Below, in pieces: positions 49,914-59,300 of a stretch of DNA of 64,000 bases. Both the position numbers and the translations under genes were made by a program. A model generated the notes under the pieces. The model had not been told where the DNA came from, made no database searches, and saw nothing but the letters and a program-made list of their open reading frames with translations. Source of the DNA: Prunella strophiata. Its lineage: Eukaryota > Chordata > Aves > Passeriformes > Prunellidae. The stretch is from positions 12,812,867 to 12,876,866 of the forward strand of contig JAZBQD010000018.1 of the NCBI GenBank assembly GCA_036583965.1, read 5' to 3'. The stretch's first letter is position 1; each line of letters starts with the position of its first letter.

Positions 49914-50993
49914 CTATAGCTTGTCGAGGCTTTTGGGATTGGTGAGGATTTCTCTGGCTAGCCTCCAGGTCTGTTTGGCAGCGCTTTCCAGGGCCGAGTG
50001 AGGTTTGCCCTGAAAGAGGTCTAGGTTGGGCAGGAAGTAGTGGGGGCAGCGCCGGCACTGCAGGCAGGAGATGAGCTGCAGGAGGATGCCGTTCAGCCGG
50101 TCGCCCAGGCACGCCTCGTCCCAATCGGTCTCCCGCGGGTGTTTCTCGCACTCGTACAGCAGCAGCGTCTTCATGTGGTAGTTGTTGAGGGGCTGCCCGG
50201 GCAGCTCCAGGTGCCGGTCGCGCAAGGTCTTCAGCACCGACAGGCACTTGTTCCGGCAGCCGCCCATCAGCAGCCGGTTCTCGGCCTCGCCGAACTGCAG
50301 CACCCACGCGTCGCTCTCGGCCGAGCTCTGTTTGCCCGTCAGCGAGTAGCACTCCTTGGAGAGCAGGTTGAAGCCCTCCGCCTTCACCTCCGCCACCCGG
50401 TTGGGGCCGGGCCAGGGGATGTGGGGCATGGGCCACTGCGCCGCGCTGCGCGGCCAGATCCCGGTGCACTTGAAGGCGGGCGTGATCTGCACCACGTACC
50501 GCTCCCGGATGCGGAGCTTCACCTCGCTCGTGTCCGCGATCATCTTCACCACGTCCCGGTAGCTGCACTTGTCCACGGCCTGAGCCACCAGCGTCTGGAA
50601 GCGGGAGCGGATCTTGCGGGCGGACAGGTAGCCCGAGGCGGTGATGAACTCCACCCAGAGGGACATGCTGCGCTTGCGGCCGTCGCTCAGCTTGAGCACG
50701 GCGCAGCCCGGCAGGGAGCCGTCGTCCACGAAGTTGAAGACGCCCATCTGGTTGAGGTAGAGCACCACCTCAAACTCGGTGGGCGAGATCACCTCCAGCC
50801 CCTCGTAGCGGGCGTCGATCTCGCTTAGGGAGCTGATGAAGCGCGGCTCCTGCACCTCCACCTCCTTCAGCACGTCCGACACGACCTTGCACACCTCCCG
50901 GATGGTCTTGGCGATGGCCGCCTTGCGCGCCTGGCAGCGCTCCGTGTAGTATTTGTTGAGCTGGTAGACCAGCTTGGCCTGCGCGGCGATCAT
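49914..50993 (-). CDS. MAB21L2: MAB21L2, Mab-21-like nucleotidyltransferase-fold developmental regulator
   Basis: This intact single-exon gene of 359 codons has the standard length. It belongs to the Mab-21/cGAS-like family. Catalytic activity of MAB21L2 is unproven, but the protein is essential for eye, and other, development. It starts MIAAQAKLVYQLNKYYTERC and ends TNPKSLDKL. The nucleotidyltransferase core covers roughly residues 60-200, with the acidic pair Glu73/Glu75 in PTEFEV at the metal-binding position. A helical Mab-21 C-terminal half follows. Glu49, Arg51 and Arg247, sites of human eye-malformation variants, are all present. QLNKYYTER, SEIDARYEG and the final SLDKL identify MAB21L2 rather than MAB21L1. 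The ATG at 50993 has A at -3. The frame stays open 38 codons upstream, but only from a GTG, so this ATG is the start. The gene lies antisense in an LRBA intron, in a strong CpG domain. Confidence 0.98.
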   Translation of the reverse strand: MIAAQAKLVYQLNKYYTERCQARKAAIAKTIREVCKVVSDVLKEVEVQEPRFISSLSEIDARYEGLEVISPTEFEVVLYLNQMGVFNFVDDGSLPGCAVLKLSDGRKRSMSLWVEFITASGYLSARKIRSRFQTLVAQAVDKCSYRDVVKMIADTSEVKLRIRERYVVQITPAFKCTGIWPRSAAQWPMPHIPWPGPNRVAEVKAEGFNLLSKECYSLTGKQSSAESDAWVLQFGEAENRLLMGGCRNKCLSVLKTLRDRHLELPGQPLNNYHMKTLLLYECEKHPRETDWDEACLGDRLNGILLQLISCLQCRRCPHYFLPNLDLFQGKPHSALESAAKQTWRLAREILTNPKSLDKL

Positions 50994-51565
50994 GTTGGGG
51001 CACAGGTCCGGGCTGTACACCGGGCTCTCGCAGTACGTTGAGGGATCCAATGCTTTAGCGGTGGCTGCAGCTTTGCGGAAGGCACCAGCCAAATCGCAGA
51101 CCCCCACCGCCTTCCGGGAAGAAGGCGGTAGCGGCGCGCCAGTGAGAGCAATTAAAGAATTCGGGGAGGGCGGCGAAGCTCAAAGGAGCGAAGCCCAGCG
51201 CTGCCCCGGCGAGGAGTAGAAGGAGGAGGTGCGGGCTCGGCGGCGGTGCTGGTGCTGGTGATGCCGGAGCCGGTGCCGGAGAGACGGGCAGCCCCCGCGG
51301 GCTCCCGGAGCGCAAAGTTTTGGATAGCGATGGGGGCAGGGAAATCTGGGCTGCCTCTGCGCTCAGGCGCCCACCCCCCCGCGCAGCGACAAAAATGCCG
51401 TTTCAATAGTTCATGGAAAAAACTCCCAAAACAACAAACAAACTTCCCCAGGACTCGCAGAAGGTTCCCGCAGACAAAGCCGGTCGGCGGCGAAGTTTAA
51501 AACCGCACCACGGTACGAGAGGAGTAGAAGAATGCGAGCAATGCCCTCAGCGGAAGAGTGAACTC

Positions 51566-51567
51566 TG

Positions 51568-51602
<35 letters not shown>

Positions 51603-51605
51603 TTC
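51566..51605. repeat. (TCTG)n(TC)n microsatellite in the MAB21L2 upstream region
   Basis: Several TCTG units lead into a pure TC run of about 18 bases. On the MAB21L2 strand it reads (GA)n(GACA)n. It lies about 570 bases upstream of the start codon, within the probable 5' UTR if the promoter proposed at about 52.06 kb is right. Confidence 0.9.
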
Positions 51606-51832
51606 AGTCCGTGGCACCGCCAGAGATGTGCATGAGTTTGGCTGCCGCTCGCTCAGACTGTCAGGGGGTGTTGTTGATTTCCCTTTTCCTGCTGGAGGCG
51701 TTGACTGAACCCGGCTCTGTGGCTGTCTCTATCTTTAGGCGCAGACGGGTGCACTTGGTCTGTGATCTCTCATTCCCGTCCTGCAGCTCTACATAGATTG
51801 TTGTGAGAGAGACTGTATGGAGAGGAGTTGTT

Positions 51833-51870
51833 GCTTTTTTTTTTGTTGTTGTTGTTGTTGTTGTTTGTTT
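51833..51870. repeat. Poly-T plus (TTG)n microsatellite upstream of MAB21L2
   Basis: A T run leads into about nine TTG units. On the MAB21L2 strand it reads (CAA)n then poly-A. CAA repeats are known to be unstructured in RNA. If transcribed, this would be an unstructured segment of the 5' UTR. Confidence 0.88.
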
Positions 51871-52057
51871 TCTTTGCACAGACTGTGTTTTATCCTGAGC
51901 GGGAGGAGGGCGTAGCTGCCGTACCCGGGATGGGTTCTCCTCCCCCTCCCCACCCCTGGAAGTGCGCGCCTCTGGCTCCCAGTGTCCGCGCCTCTGGCTC
52001 CGCTGCTGCAGCGCCGTGTGCCCGCGTCCCTCTCGCGGCGCTGCCGCGGGCCCGTAG

Positions 52058-52136
52058 TTTATGAATGGGGCCGCGCGCGGGCGCGGGGCGGGGCCGCGCC
52101 GCCAATCGCCGCCGAGCTGTCAGCGCCGCGGCCAAT
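52058..52136 (-). promoter_or_regulatory. Predicted MAB21L2 core promoter (TATA-like, GC box, two CCAAT boxes)
   Basis: Read on the minus strand, a CATAAA TATA-like box (+ strand TTTATG, 52058-52063) is preceded by a GC box (+ strand GGGGCGGGGC, 52085-52094). Two inverted CCAAT boxes follow further upstream (52102-52106 and 52132-52136). A start site about 30 bases past the TATA-like box, near 52030, would put the CCAAT boxes at about -70 and -100, the usual NF-Y positions. The resulting 5' UTR would be about 1.04 kb with a few upstream ATGs. A start closer to the gene is therefore also possible. Confidence 0.5.
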
Positions 52137-52227
52137 CGCGGCACCCGGCGCGCGCACACGCGCCCGCGCTCCCGCCCCGGCCCCGCGTCCGCTGAGCGCG
52201 GGGCTTGGAGCCGGGATGGGATTAAGG

Positions 52228-53760
52228 CCGGGATACAGGGCAGCCGGGATGGGATACAGGGCAGCCGGGATGGGATACAGGGCAGCCGGGATGGGATACA
52301 GGGCAGCCGGGATGGGATACAGGGCAGCCGGGATGGGATACAGGGCAGCCGGGATGGGATACAGGGCAGCCGGGATGGGATACAGGGCAGCCGGGATGGG
52401 ATACAGGGCAGCCGGGATGGGATACAGGGCAGCCGGGATGGGATACAGGGCAGCCGGGATGGGATACAGGGCAGCCGGGATGGGATACAGGGCAGCCGGG
52501 ATGGGATACAGGGCAGCCGGGATGGGATACAGGGCAGCCGGGATGGGATACAGGGCAGCCGGGATGGGATACAGGGCAGCCGGGATGGGATACAGGGCAG
52601 CCGGGATGGGATACAGGGCAGCCGGGATGGGATACAGGGCAGCCGGGATGGGATACAGGGCAGCCGGGATGGGATACAGGGCAGCCGGGATGGGATACAG
52701 GGCAGCCGGGATGGGATACAGGGCAGCCGGGATGGGATACAGGGCAGCCGGGATGGGATACAGGGCAGCCGGGATGGGATACAGGGCAGCCGGGATGGGA
52801 TACAGGGCAGCCGGGATGGGATACAGGGCAGCCGGGATGGGATACAGGGCAGCCGGGATGGGATACAGGGCAGCCGGGATGGGATACAGGGCAGCCGGGA
52901 TGGGATACAGGGCAGCCGGGATGGGATACAGGGCAGCCGGGATGGGATACAGGGCAGCCGGGATGGGATACAGGGCAGCCGGGATGGGATACAGGGCAGC
53001 CGGGATGGGATACAGGGCAGCCGGGATGGGATACAGGGCAGCCGGGATGGGATACAGGGCAGCCGGGATGGGATACAGGGCAGCCGGGATGGGATACAGG
53101 GCAGCCGGGATGGGATACAGGGCAGCCGGGATGGGATACAGGGCAGCCGGGATGGGATACAGGGCAGCCGGGATGGGATACAGGGCAGCCGGGATGGGAT
53201 ACAGGGCAGCCGGGATGGGATACAGGGCAGCCGGGATGGGATACAGGGCAGCCGGGATGGGATACAGGGCAGCCGGGATGGGATACAGGGCAGCCGGGAT
53301 GGGATACAGGGCAGCCGGGATGGGATACAGGGCAGCCGGGATGGGATACAGGGCAGCCGGGATGGGATACAGGGCAGCCGGGATGGGATACAGGGCAGCC
53401 GGGATGGGATACAGGGCAGCCGGGATGGGATACAGGGCAGCCGGGATGGGATACAGGGCAGCCGGGATGGGATACAGGGCAGCCGGGATGGGATACAGGG
53501 CAGCCGGGATGGGATACAGGGCAGCCGGGATGGGATACAGGGCAGCCGGGATGGGATACAGGGCAGCCGGGATGGGATACAGGGCAGCCGGGATGGGATA
53601 CAGGGCAGCCGGGATGGGATACAGGGCAGCCGGGATGGGATACAGGGCAGCCGGGATGGGATACAGGGCAGCCGGGATGGGATACAGGGCAGCCGGGATG
53701 GGATACAGGGCAGCCGGGATGGGATACAGGGCAGCCGGGATGGGCTGCAGGGCAGCCGGG
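52228..53760. repeat. GC-rich 21-bp minisatellite, 73 units, all six frames open
   Basis: There are 73 head-to-tail 21-bp units: a variant first unit at 52228, 71 units at 52249-53739 that look identical, and a variant last unit at 53740. On the + strand each unit reads Met-Gly-Tyr-Arg-Ala-Ala-Gly in one frame. It contains three GGG runs (spacers ATACA, CAGCC and AT) and one CpG. Because 21 is a multiple of three and no frame meets a stop, all six frames stay open across the array and produce 600-670-residue ORFs. These are not genes. The flanks hold seed-like fragments (CCGGGATGGGATTAAGG before it, GGCTGCAGGGCAGCC at its end), so the array arose in place. Its near edge is about 90 bp from the CCAAT boxes of the proposed MAB21L2 promoter. 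Confidence 0.97.
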
Positions 53761-55440
53761 AGGGAGGCTTGGGGCGTCCCGCCACCCGGCGCGGTGTGTG
53801 TGTGTGGGGGGCGGTAGGAACAAAAAATGCCTGTAACTTCGCCGTGGCGGCCGGTGAAGGGCGAGTTGAGCTCGCTGCTTCCTCCGCTCGCTGCGAGAGC
53901 ACCCGGCGGCAGTGCCGGTGTGTGCGGGGAGAGGGGAGAGGCGGGCCAGGGCTTCACCGCAGGCATAAATCTTATTTCGCTTAATGCCGGGCTGCAGCAG
54001 TGAAAGTGAGACCGTCACCGGAGTAGCATGGCACACCTTGTTTTACTGCCCCCAGTCACCTTAATTTAGATAAATATTGTGCCATAAAGTTCTTTTCATC
54101 CTCCTAAAGCGTAGGATTGAGTTATTCAAAAGGAAACGATATTTTATGCAAGTTTTTATTAATAAGAATATGGAATGATTTGGACATAAAGCCCTAGCTC
54201 CGTGGTGTCAGGTCGGAGAGAGCCCCGGGCCAGTACCTGCTGCGGAGGAGCCAGATCTGCTTTTCCTGCGGGAGCTTAGGATGGAAGGGAGGGCAATTTC
54301 CACACCTCCAGTGTTCGGGGCAAGGGTGCGTAGCTGCTTTGCCCTGCCCTGGGCCGTGCAGTCCCGCGGTGCGGGGCGGCTCTCGCCGCCCGGGAGCCCC
54401 GCCGGGACCGGGCCTTGCCCGTGCAGACGCGCGCTGCGCTCGTCCGTGCAGAGCCTCCCGGTAACCCTCTCGCAGCGGTTGGGCTCGGTTCCTTGCACTC
54501 TCCTCCTTTCGCTGCAGCTGACTGATTTTAATAAAGAAAATACCGCCGTCTGTTTTCTGTGTGCGCTTAAATTAGAAACATGTCCGGTGCCGACCGTACC
54601 GCTGGAAGAAATAAGTATAGACGTGCCCGGCGCCGATGCGGCTCCGTCCTTCGCGAGGAGAGGATCGGCTCCCTGCTTCCCTGCCTGCCGCCGGGGCACT
54701 CTGCGCTAGGGGATGGCGGGGCTGGCCCGGCGGCCCGCGGTGCCCGGAGCTGGCGGCGGTGTCAGGTGTCCCCGCCGGGCCCGGCCCCGCCGGGAGGGAG
54801 ATGAGCCCGGCGCTCATGTGGGAGAAGGCTCCCAGGCGAGCAGCTTCCGAGGGGTGCGGGAGAGGGGGCAGGCTGCCGCGAGGGCAGAGTGGGCGCTGGC
54901 GCCGCTGCTCTCACGGTCTCTGGGGTGTCCCGGGGATGCGCGGGCTGGAGCGGGGCTCTCCGTCCCGAGGCGCGGGTAAGTGCCTGCGGAGCTGCCCCCT
55001 CCCCGCGGCCGCGCCCGCCGGAGAGCTCGGAGGCTCGCTTGCTCGGAGCTTCTGTGCGCGGCTCGGCTGGTTCGGCCGAGCTGCCAGGGTCCCACGTCCT
55101 GCCTCCCGCTGCCCTCCATCAAAGGGAAGAGTTAGTTAGGGCTGGGGGTCCCTTTCACACGCCACCGTCAGAGCTCCCGGGGCGTACTCGCTGCTGGGCT
55201 AGCACCGCTCTCCGCGCCGGCGAGGGCTCTGCACACCCGCCCTCCGAGCGGAGATGGGCAGGAGGGCTCCGCGGGGTCTCGCTTCCCGCAGAGAGCGCCC
55301 AGCCTAGGGATTACTGTGCCTTGGGCACGGAGGAGGTTGCCGGAGCCTTCAGGCGGCCCTGGCAATGCCGGGGGCACACGCGTTCCTTTTTTCAGGGTAA
55401 AAGCAGGAGAAGGGGCGATTCTCTTCCCACCCCCCCGAAA
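53761..55440. promoter_or_regulatory. GC-rich/CpG domain upstream of MAB21L2
   Basis: GC-rich flanks continue beyond the minisatellite. An AT-rich gap at about 54050-54180 separates them from a strongly CpG-rich block (about 54210-55440) with runs such as GCCCGGCGCCGATGC and CCCGCCGGGCCCGGCCCC. Several long overlapping ORFs on both strands resemble no protein I know and fit GC-driven openness. It may be a distal promoter, a promoter for a divergent non-coding RNA, or a Polycomb-type CpG domain. No decisive start-site signal is visible. Confidence 0.5.
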
Positions 55441-55660
55441 AGGTGCCTAATGATGTAGCGTTACCAGTGTTCAGATTTAAAACAATTCATTACCAATTTT
55501 CCTGCCTGAGGTTGAAACCCTAGTAAATAATAAATCAGCTAAACAAAAGCTGACTTTAATTTATTGCCCCAACGCTAATTAGAAACATCATTTGAGCAAT
55601 AAACTTAAACACTTCCAGCAAATAATGCACGTGAAATCCTCCTCTCCCGTGTCTGGGCGT
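55441..55660. promoter_or_regulatory. Candidate conserved non-coding element
   Basis: Just beyond the CpG domain the sequence becomes AT-rich and very complex: AAAACAATTCATTACC, TAAATAATAAATCAGC, CAACGCTAATTAGAAAC and CAGCAAATAATGCACG. Homeodomain cores (TAATTA, CTAATTAG) are dense, with no coding frame or repeat. The location about 4.5 kb upstream of MAB21L2 suits an enhancer. Confidence 0.45.
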
Positions 55661-55689
55661 TTGTGGCCGCACTGCATTAAGACCAGCTT

Positions 55690-56110
55690 CATCTGTGGCG
55701 GAATTTGCTCTCGCCGGGATAAATAATTGAAGGGGGAACAGGATCCGAGGAGGCTATAATTGAAGAGCCCTTGTCACCTCTGCTTTTATGTATGTTAGTG
55801 TAGAAGTCCATCAGCAGCTCCTTGATGGTGTATAAAACGAAGTGGCATCCCCTCCAGCAGCAGGAGATACTGTATTCCATTAAAAAAGACCGTGTGCGTG
55901 CGTGTGCCGCAGAGAGGGAAACTCTCAGGGCTAAAAGCCACTTGAAGTCTTCAGTCCGATTGATCTGTATTCTCTCGTTATAATCCGTCTCATCATACTT
56001 GAGTTAATGAGGCAGGGGCGGGGGTGATCTGATGGTCCTTGACAAATTCATTAGGGAGGCTGCGGGACATTTTATTTGACTGTTAAACATCGTGTTTGTT
56101 TGGTTTAAGC
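55690..56110. promoter_or_regulatory. Candidate conserved non-coding element
   Basis: Repeat-free, high-complexity non-coding sequence with GGGATAAATAATTGAAGG, GGAGGCTATAATTGAAG, TAATCCGTCTCATCATAC, TTGAGTTAATGAGGCAGG and TTGACTGTTAAACATCG. It continues the enhancer-like texture of the preceding block across about 400 bp. Of all blocks in this window, this and the previous one look most like deeply conserved regulatory DNA. Conservation itself is not shown here. Confidence 0.45.
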
Positions 56111-56358
56111 AGTGCCAACATCAGCATGCCGCTGCCTGGAGCTATAGTGTTTTGTTAGCGAGGGCTTCTGTAAAAAGATACTGGGAAGGGGACGCGGTGT
56201 GCAGTGTTTGCTCTTGCCTTGGCTCCTCCTGCCCCCTCCCGCTCGTACGGCAGGGAGCTCGGGAGGGTGTAAATCCAGCCGTGCAGGCAAGGGATGTGCC
56301 ACGGTATTTTCTTCGCGCTCAGGATGGCAAAGTAGCAGCGAAGGGCTGCCATTAAGAC

Positions 56359-56383
56359 TTTTTTTTTTTTTTTTTTTTTTTCC
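56359..56383. repeat. Poly-T run (about 25 T)
   Basis: An uninterrupted T tract in intron. A Lys-rich ORF on the opposite strand is an artefact of it. Confidence 0.9.
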
Positions 56384-59300
56384 ATCAAGAGAACATCATG
56401 GATTTGTGTTAACCGCTGAAACAACAAAAGAAAAAAAGCTGAAAAGCAGCTCAGAGTTTTAGTAATAAGCATGCAAGTTTCTTGCTGTGTTACGATATAG
56501 CATACTTTCATTTGATTCCCTAACCAGCTTATCGACATGGCATATGTTAAATATTTCAGTCTTTTAATCATGACTGCTGTATTTTAAAGTTTCTGTAACA
56601 TGCTAGTGATATAAGATGTAATTTTTAAAGTAAATCAAAGTTTAATCAAAGTGACTTAAGGCTGTTAAAGGATTTCTGCCAAGCCTGTCCTTTTTTTTTT
56701 CTCCCTTGCTGAGAGGCAGAGGGAAAAGTGAATCCAGGAGCAGGTGCTCCTGAAAGGGCTGAGAAGTATTTTTAAGAATAGCATAGGAAATATGTATGTG
56801 TTTGTATATGCTTTGTTCATGGCAGCTTTGCTGATGAGACCCAGCTAGCATTCCATTATTTTCTAGTGGTTGCTTTCCTCTCTGTCCTTTCATTTAATGG
56901 AAACAGTTTTACATAAAATGGAATAATTACTCTGCTTGTGGAACCTAGCATTGTGTTATTTTTTTCCTGGAGATCAGTCTTCAAACATTCTCAGCTTTAA
57001 GTGCTTTGTAAAACTCTGCTTCCATTTATAGAAGAACTGTATGGGAAAAGAGCTAGTGCCCTTTGCCTGTCATTTTCATACATTCCTGCACTGCTGATGA
57101 AGCTTGAACTGCTGCAGGGAATGTATGGATTTGAAAAGAAATGATTCAGTAATGCATGTTGTGTTTCTCCACAGCAGAACCGGGTTCATAGTTACAGCCA
57201 GCTCTGTGCTGGGTTTGAGGGATAAAATTCCTTTTGCATTTGATGGTGTACAGTGTGTACCTTTTTTGGGAGTCATGGCTTGGCTTTAGTATCTACTGAT
57301 CTGTTCTAAAATCTGTGTGTATGAAGTTAGTTGATGGCACATACCGGAGGAGTAAGGATAATTTAATTTTTACCAATGTCATTAATGTATCTCATCAGCC
57401 TAAAGTGTTGTAGAAATCTTGTACCTTTTTTTCCTGTGAAGATTAAAAAATTCATACATGTTACTAAGTCTCTCCTAGCTTTCATTTCTTCAGTGGGAAA
57501 GGGGTTGCTTCCAGCTACTCCTTTAAGTAGCTTATTTCTGCTTTCCTGTTCAATCTTAAAATGTGAATGTGTTCATAATCTGGTGTTTAACTATAAACAA
57601 CTTCTACTGAGGGACTTTTTCTAATGCTTTGAACTTTGCATTAAAGGTAGCATCTTCTCTTTTCTCGTGGTGACTAATGGTGACTTCTTTTAGCTTTGAC
57701 TGGTTTGAATGCTAAATACTGTTTTATAATTTTATCTTTAATAAGTTGGCAATCAGGGAAAATCAGACGTATTAAAAAAGAACAATTCTAGTGCTTTTGT
57801 AAAATTTTCTTCTTGTTTAAACTTCACGTGGGCCTTTGGTTTGGATGCGGTTAGTGTGGTTGCATGCTGTTTCATCCATTAGAAGTAACCAAGTTCACAT
57901 GTGTTGGCTGGTCTGTATTTATAATAACTGATTAATTATATTTATAACATCACTTTTAAGTAGTGAAAACACGTAATATGCCGGAATTTTCTCAGCTTCA
58001 CCTCCAGCATTAACACTTGCTTGAGACAAAATATGAGGTGGGCTACAGAGATAATGTCTGGTTCTTAATAATGCTGTGAGGCTGAATCAGCACTTATTTT
58101 AAAAATGCAAAAAGTACAAAGATGTTATAAGCAAAATCAAAGTTTTGGAAATGAAAAAAAATATTAATTTGCAGACTTTTAATTTTTTTTGTCAGTAGCT
58201 GCAGATGATTGTTCTGTTTATTGCCTTAGATGTTGAAGTCTCTGTGTATATGCATAATGATGCCAACAGACAACAGCCTGTGTGGTTTTATTGGCTAGAC
58301 AGCTATTTTGGAGATCAAAATTTTCATGCAGCTTTGTCAAGACAAAGCACATGTATAAGTTAACCTAAAATTGTCTGAGTTACACTCTTTTAAAATGTCA
58401 GTTTCTAGGTCCAGAGGCAAAAGCTCCTCATTTGTAAGCTTATACTTAAAAAAGTGCTTTTTCAAGTACAACATACAGCAGTGTGAAATCCTCTGCTCCT
58501 CACCAGCCACTGTACAGGTTATAACCTTTCAGTGAGTTTCTATGAGGGCAATTTATAAAGGGAAAGGGTGTTGTGGGAGGAGGGAATGGAGGAGGCTCAA
58601 TCTTCTCAATAACAGTGGTGACCAGCACAGAATATATCGTGTCTCTCTCTCACTCTCCTCCCTGTATTTTAAGATTATTTTGTTTTGACTTTGGGTCTGA
58701 TAGAAAAAGCATGCAATTTTTATTTGATTTAAAGAAAGTCCTGTTTGAGCAATCTTCTAACTGTTCCCTCATTCAAATTAAATGCACAGTTAGAACCATC
58801 TAATTTTCTGTGCATTATATTTCATAGTTTTGAATTTTTATCCTTTGAAAGTACTATGTTGACATAAAAGTAGTAAACTACAAATTTTAAGACCATTGCA
58901 GGGGTTTTGTTGCTACTTCTAATGAGAGAATCAAATAATTGCTAATCCTATTTTATATCTTGCTGTGCATATCTTATTTCAGAATAACTACTCCATGTTA
59001 ATATGCTGCTCTCTTTTTAATTTTCTTATGAATCAGGTAAAACCTGTGTGCAGAGTAGTTCAAGGTACCATCTTCCATTGCTGGAAAGGGGAAACTGCCT
59101 TGGCTCAAATAATGTATAGAAGCCATCTGCATAGCTTAATTGAAATAATATTTGGTGATCTAAGAGATGGAAATTGTTCCTTTTCTTTAACCATCTGAAA
59201 TAAAACTAGGATGTAAACCAGCTGTCTTGGCCTATGGAAATCAAGGTTCTGCCAGTCTGTTTCTTTTCTTCATTTTCTGCTTCTATCTTCCTTTATTATC

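Larger units (their letters stand above)
49700..52215 (-). promoter_or_regulatory. MAB21L2 CpG island
   Basis: Continuous GC- and CpG-rich sequence covers the whole MAB21L2 coding region, its probable 5' UTR and its promoter, in sharp contrast to the AT-rich intron on both sides. The high third-position GC also opens a long antisense frame (50040-50828), which is a shadow. CpG islands extending across the gene body are typical of vertebrate developmental regulators. Confidence 0.85.

Noticed and set aside
50040..50828. 262-codon ORF antisense to MAB21L2
   Set aside because: It is a shadow of a conserved GC-rich coding sequence and has no recognisable domain.
49914..50993. MAB21L1 as the identity of the nested gene
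   Set aside because: QLNKYYTER, SEIDARYEG, the Leu-rich LLLYECE region and the SLDKL end fit MAB21L2. The host exons fit LRBA, the known host of MAB21L2, and not NBEA.
50991..51107. 38-codon N-terminal extension of MAB21L2
   Set aside because: The extended frame begins at GTG and has no in-frame ATG before 50993. The family starts at MIAAQ, and that ATG has a good context.
52228..53760. CRISPR array
   Set aside because: Units are directly contiguous with no spacers, in a vertebrate intron.
51890..54036. 600-670-residue repetitive proteins on both strands
   Set aside because: They arise from a 21-bp repeat with no stop in any frame. Having nearly equal ORFs in five frames argues against any being selected.
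54208..55458. Proteins of 140-190 residues in the distal CpG domain
   Set aside because: Overlapping frames on both strands with biased composition and no family resemblance. No supporting splice or start signals.
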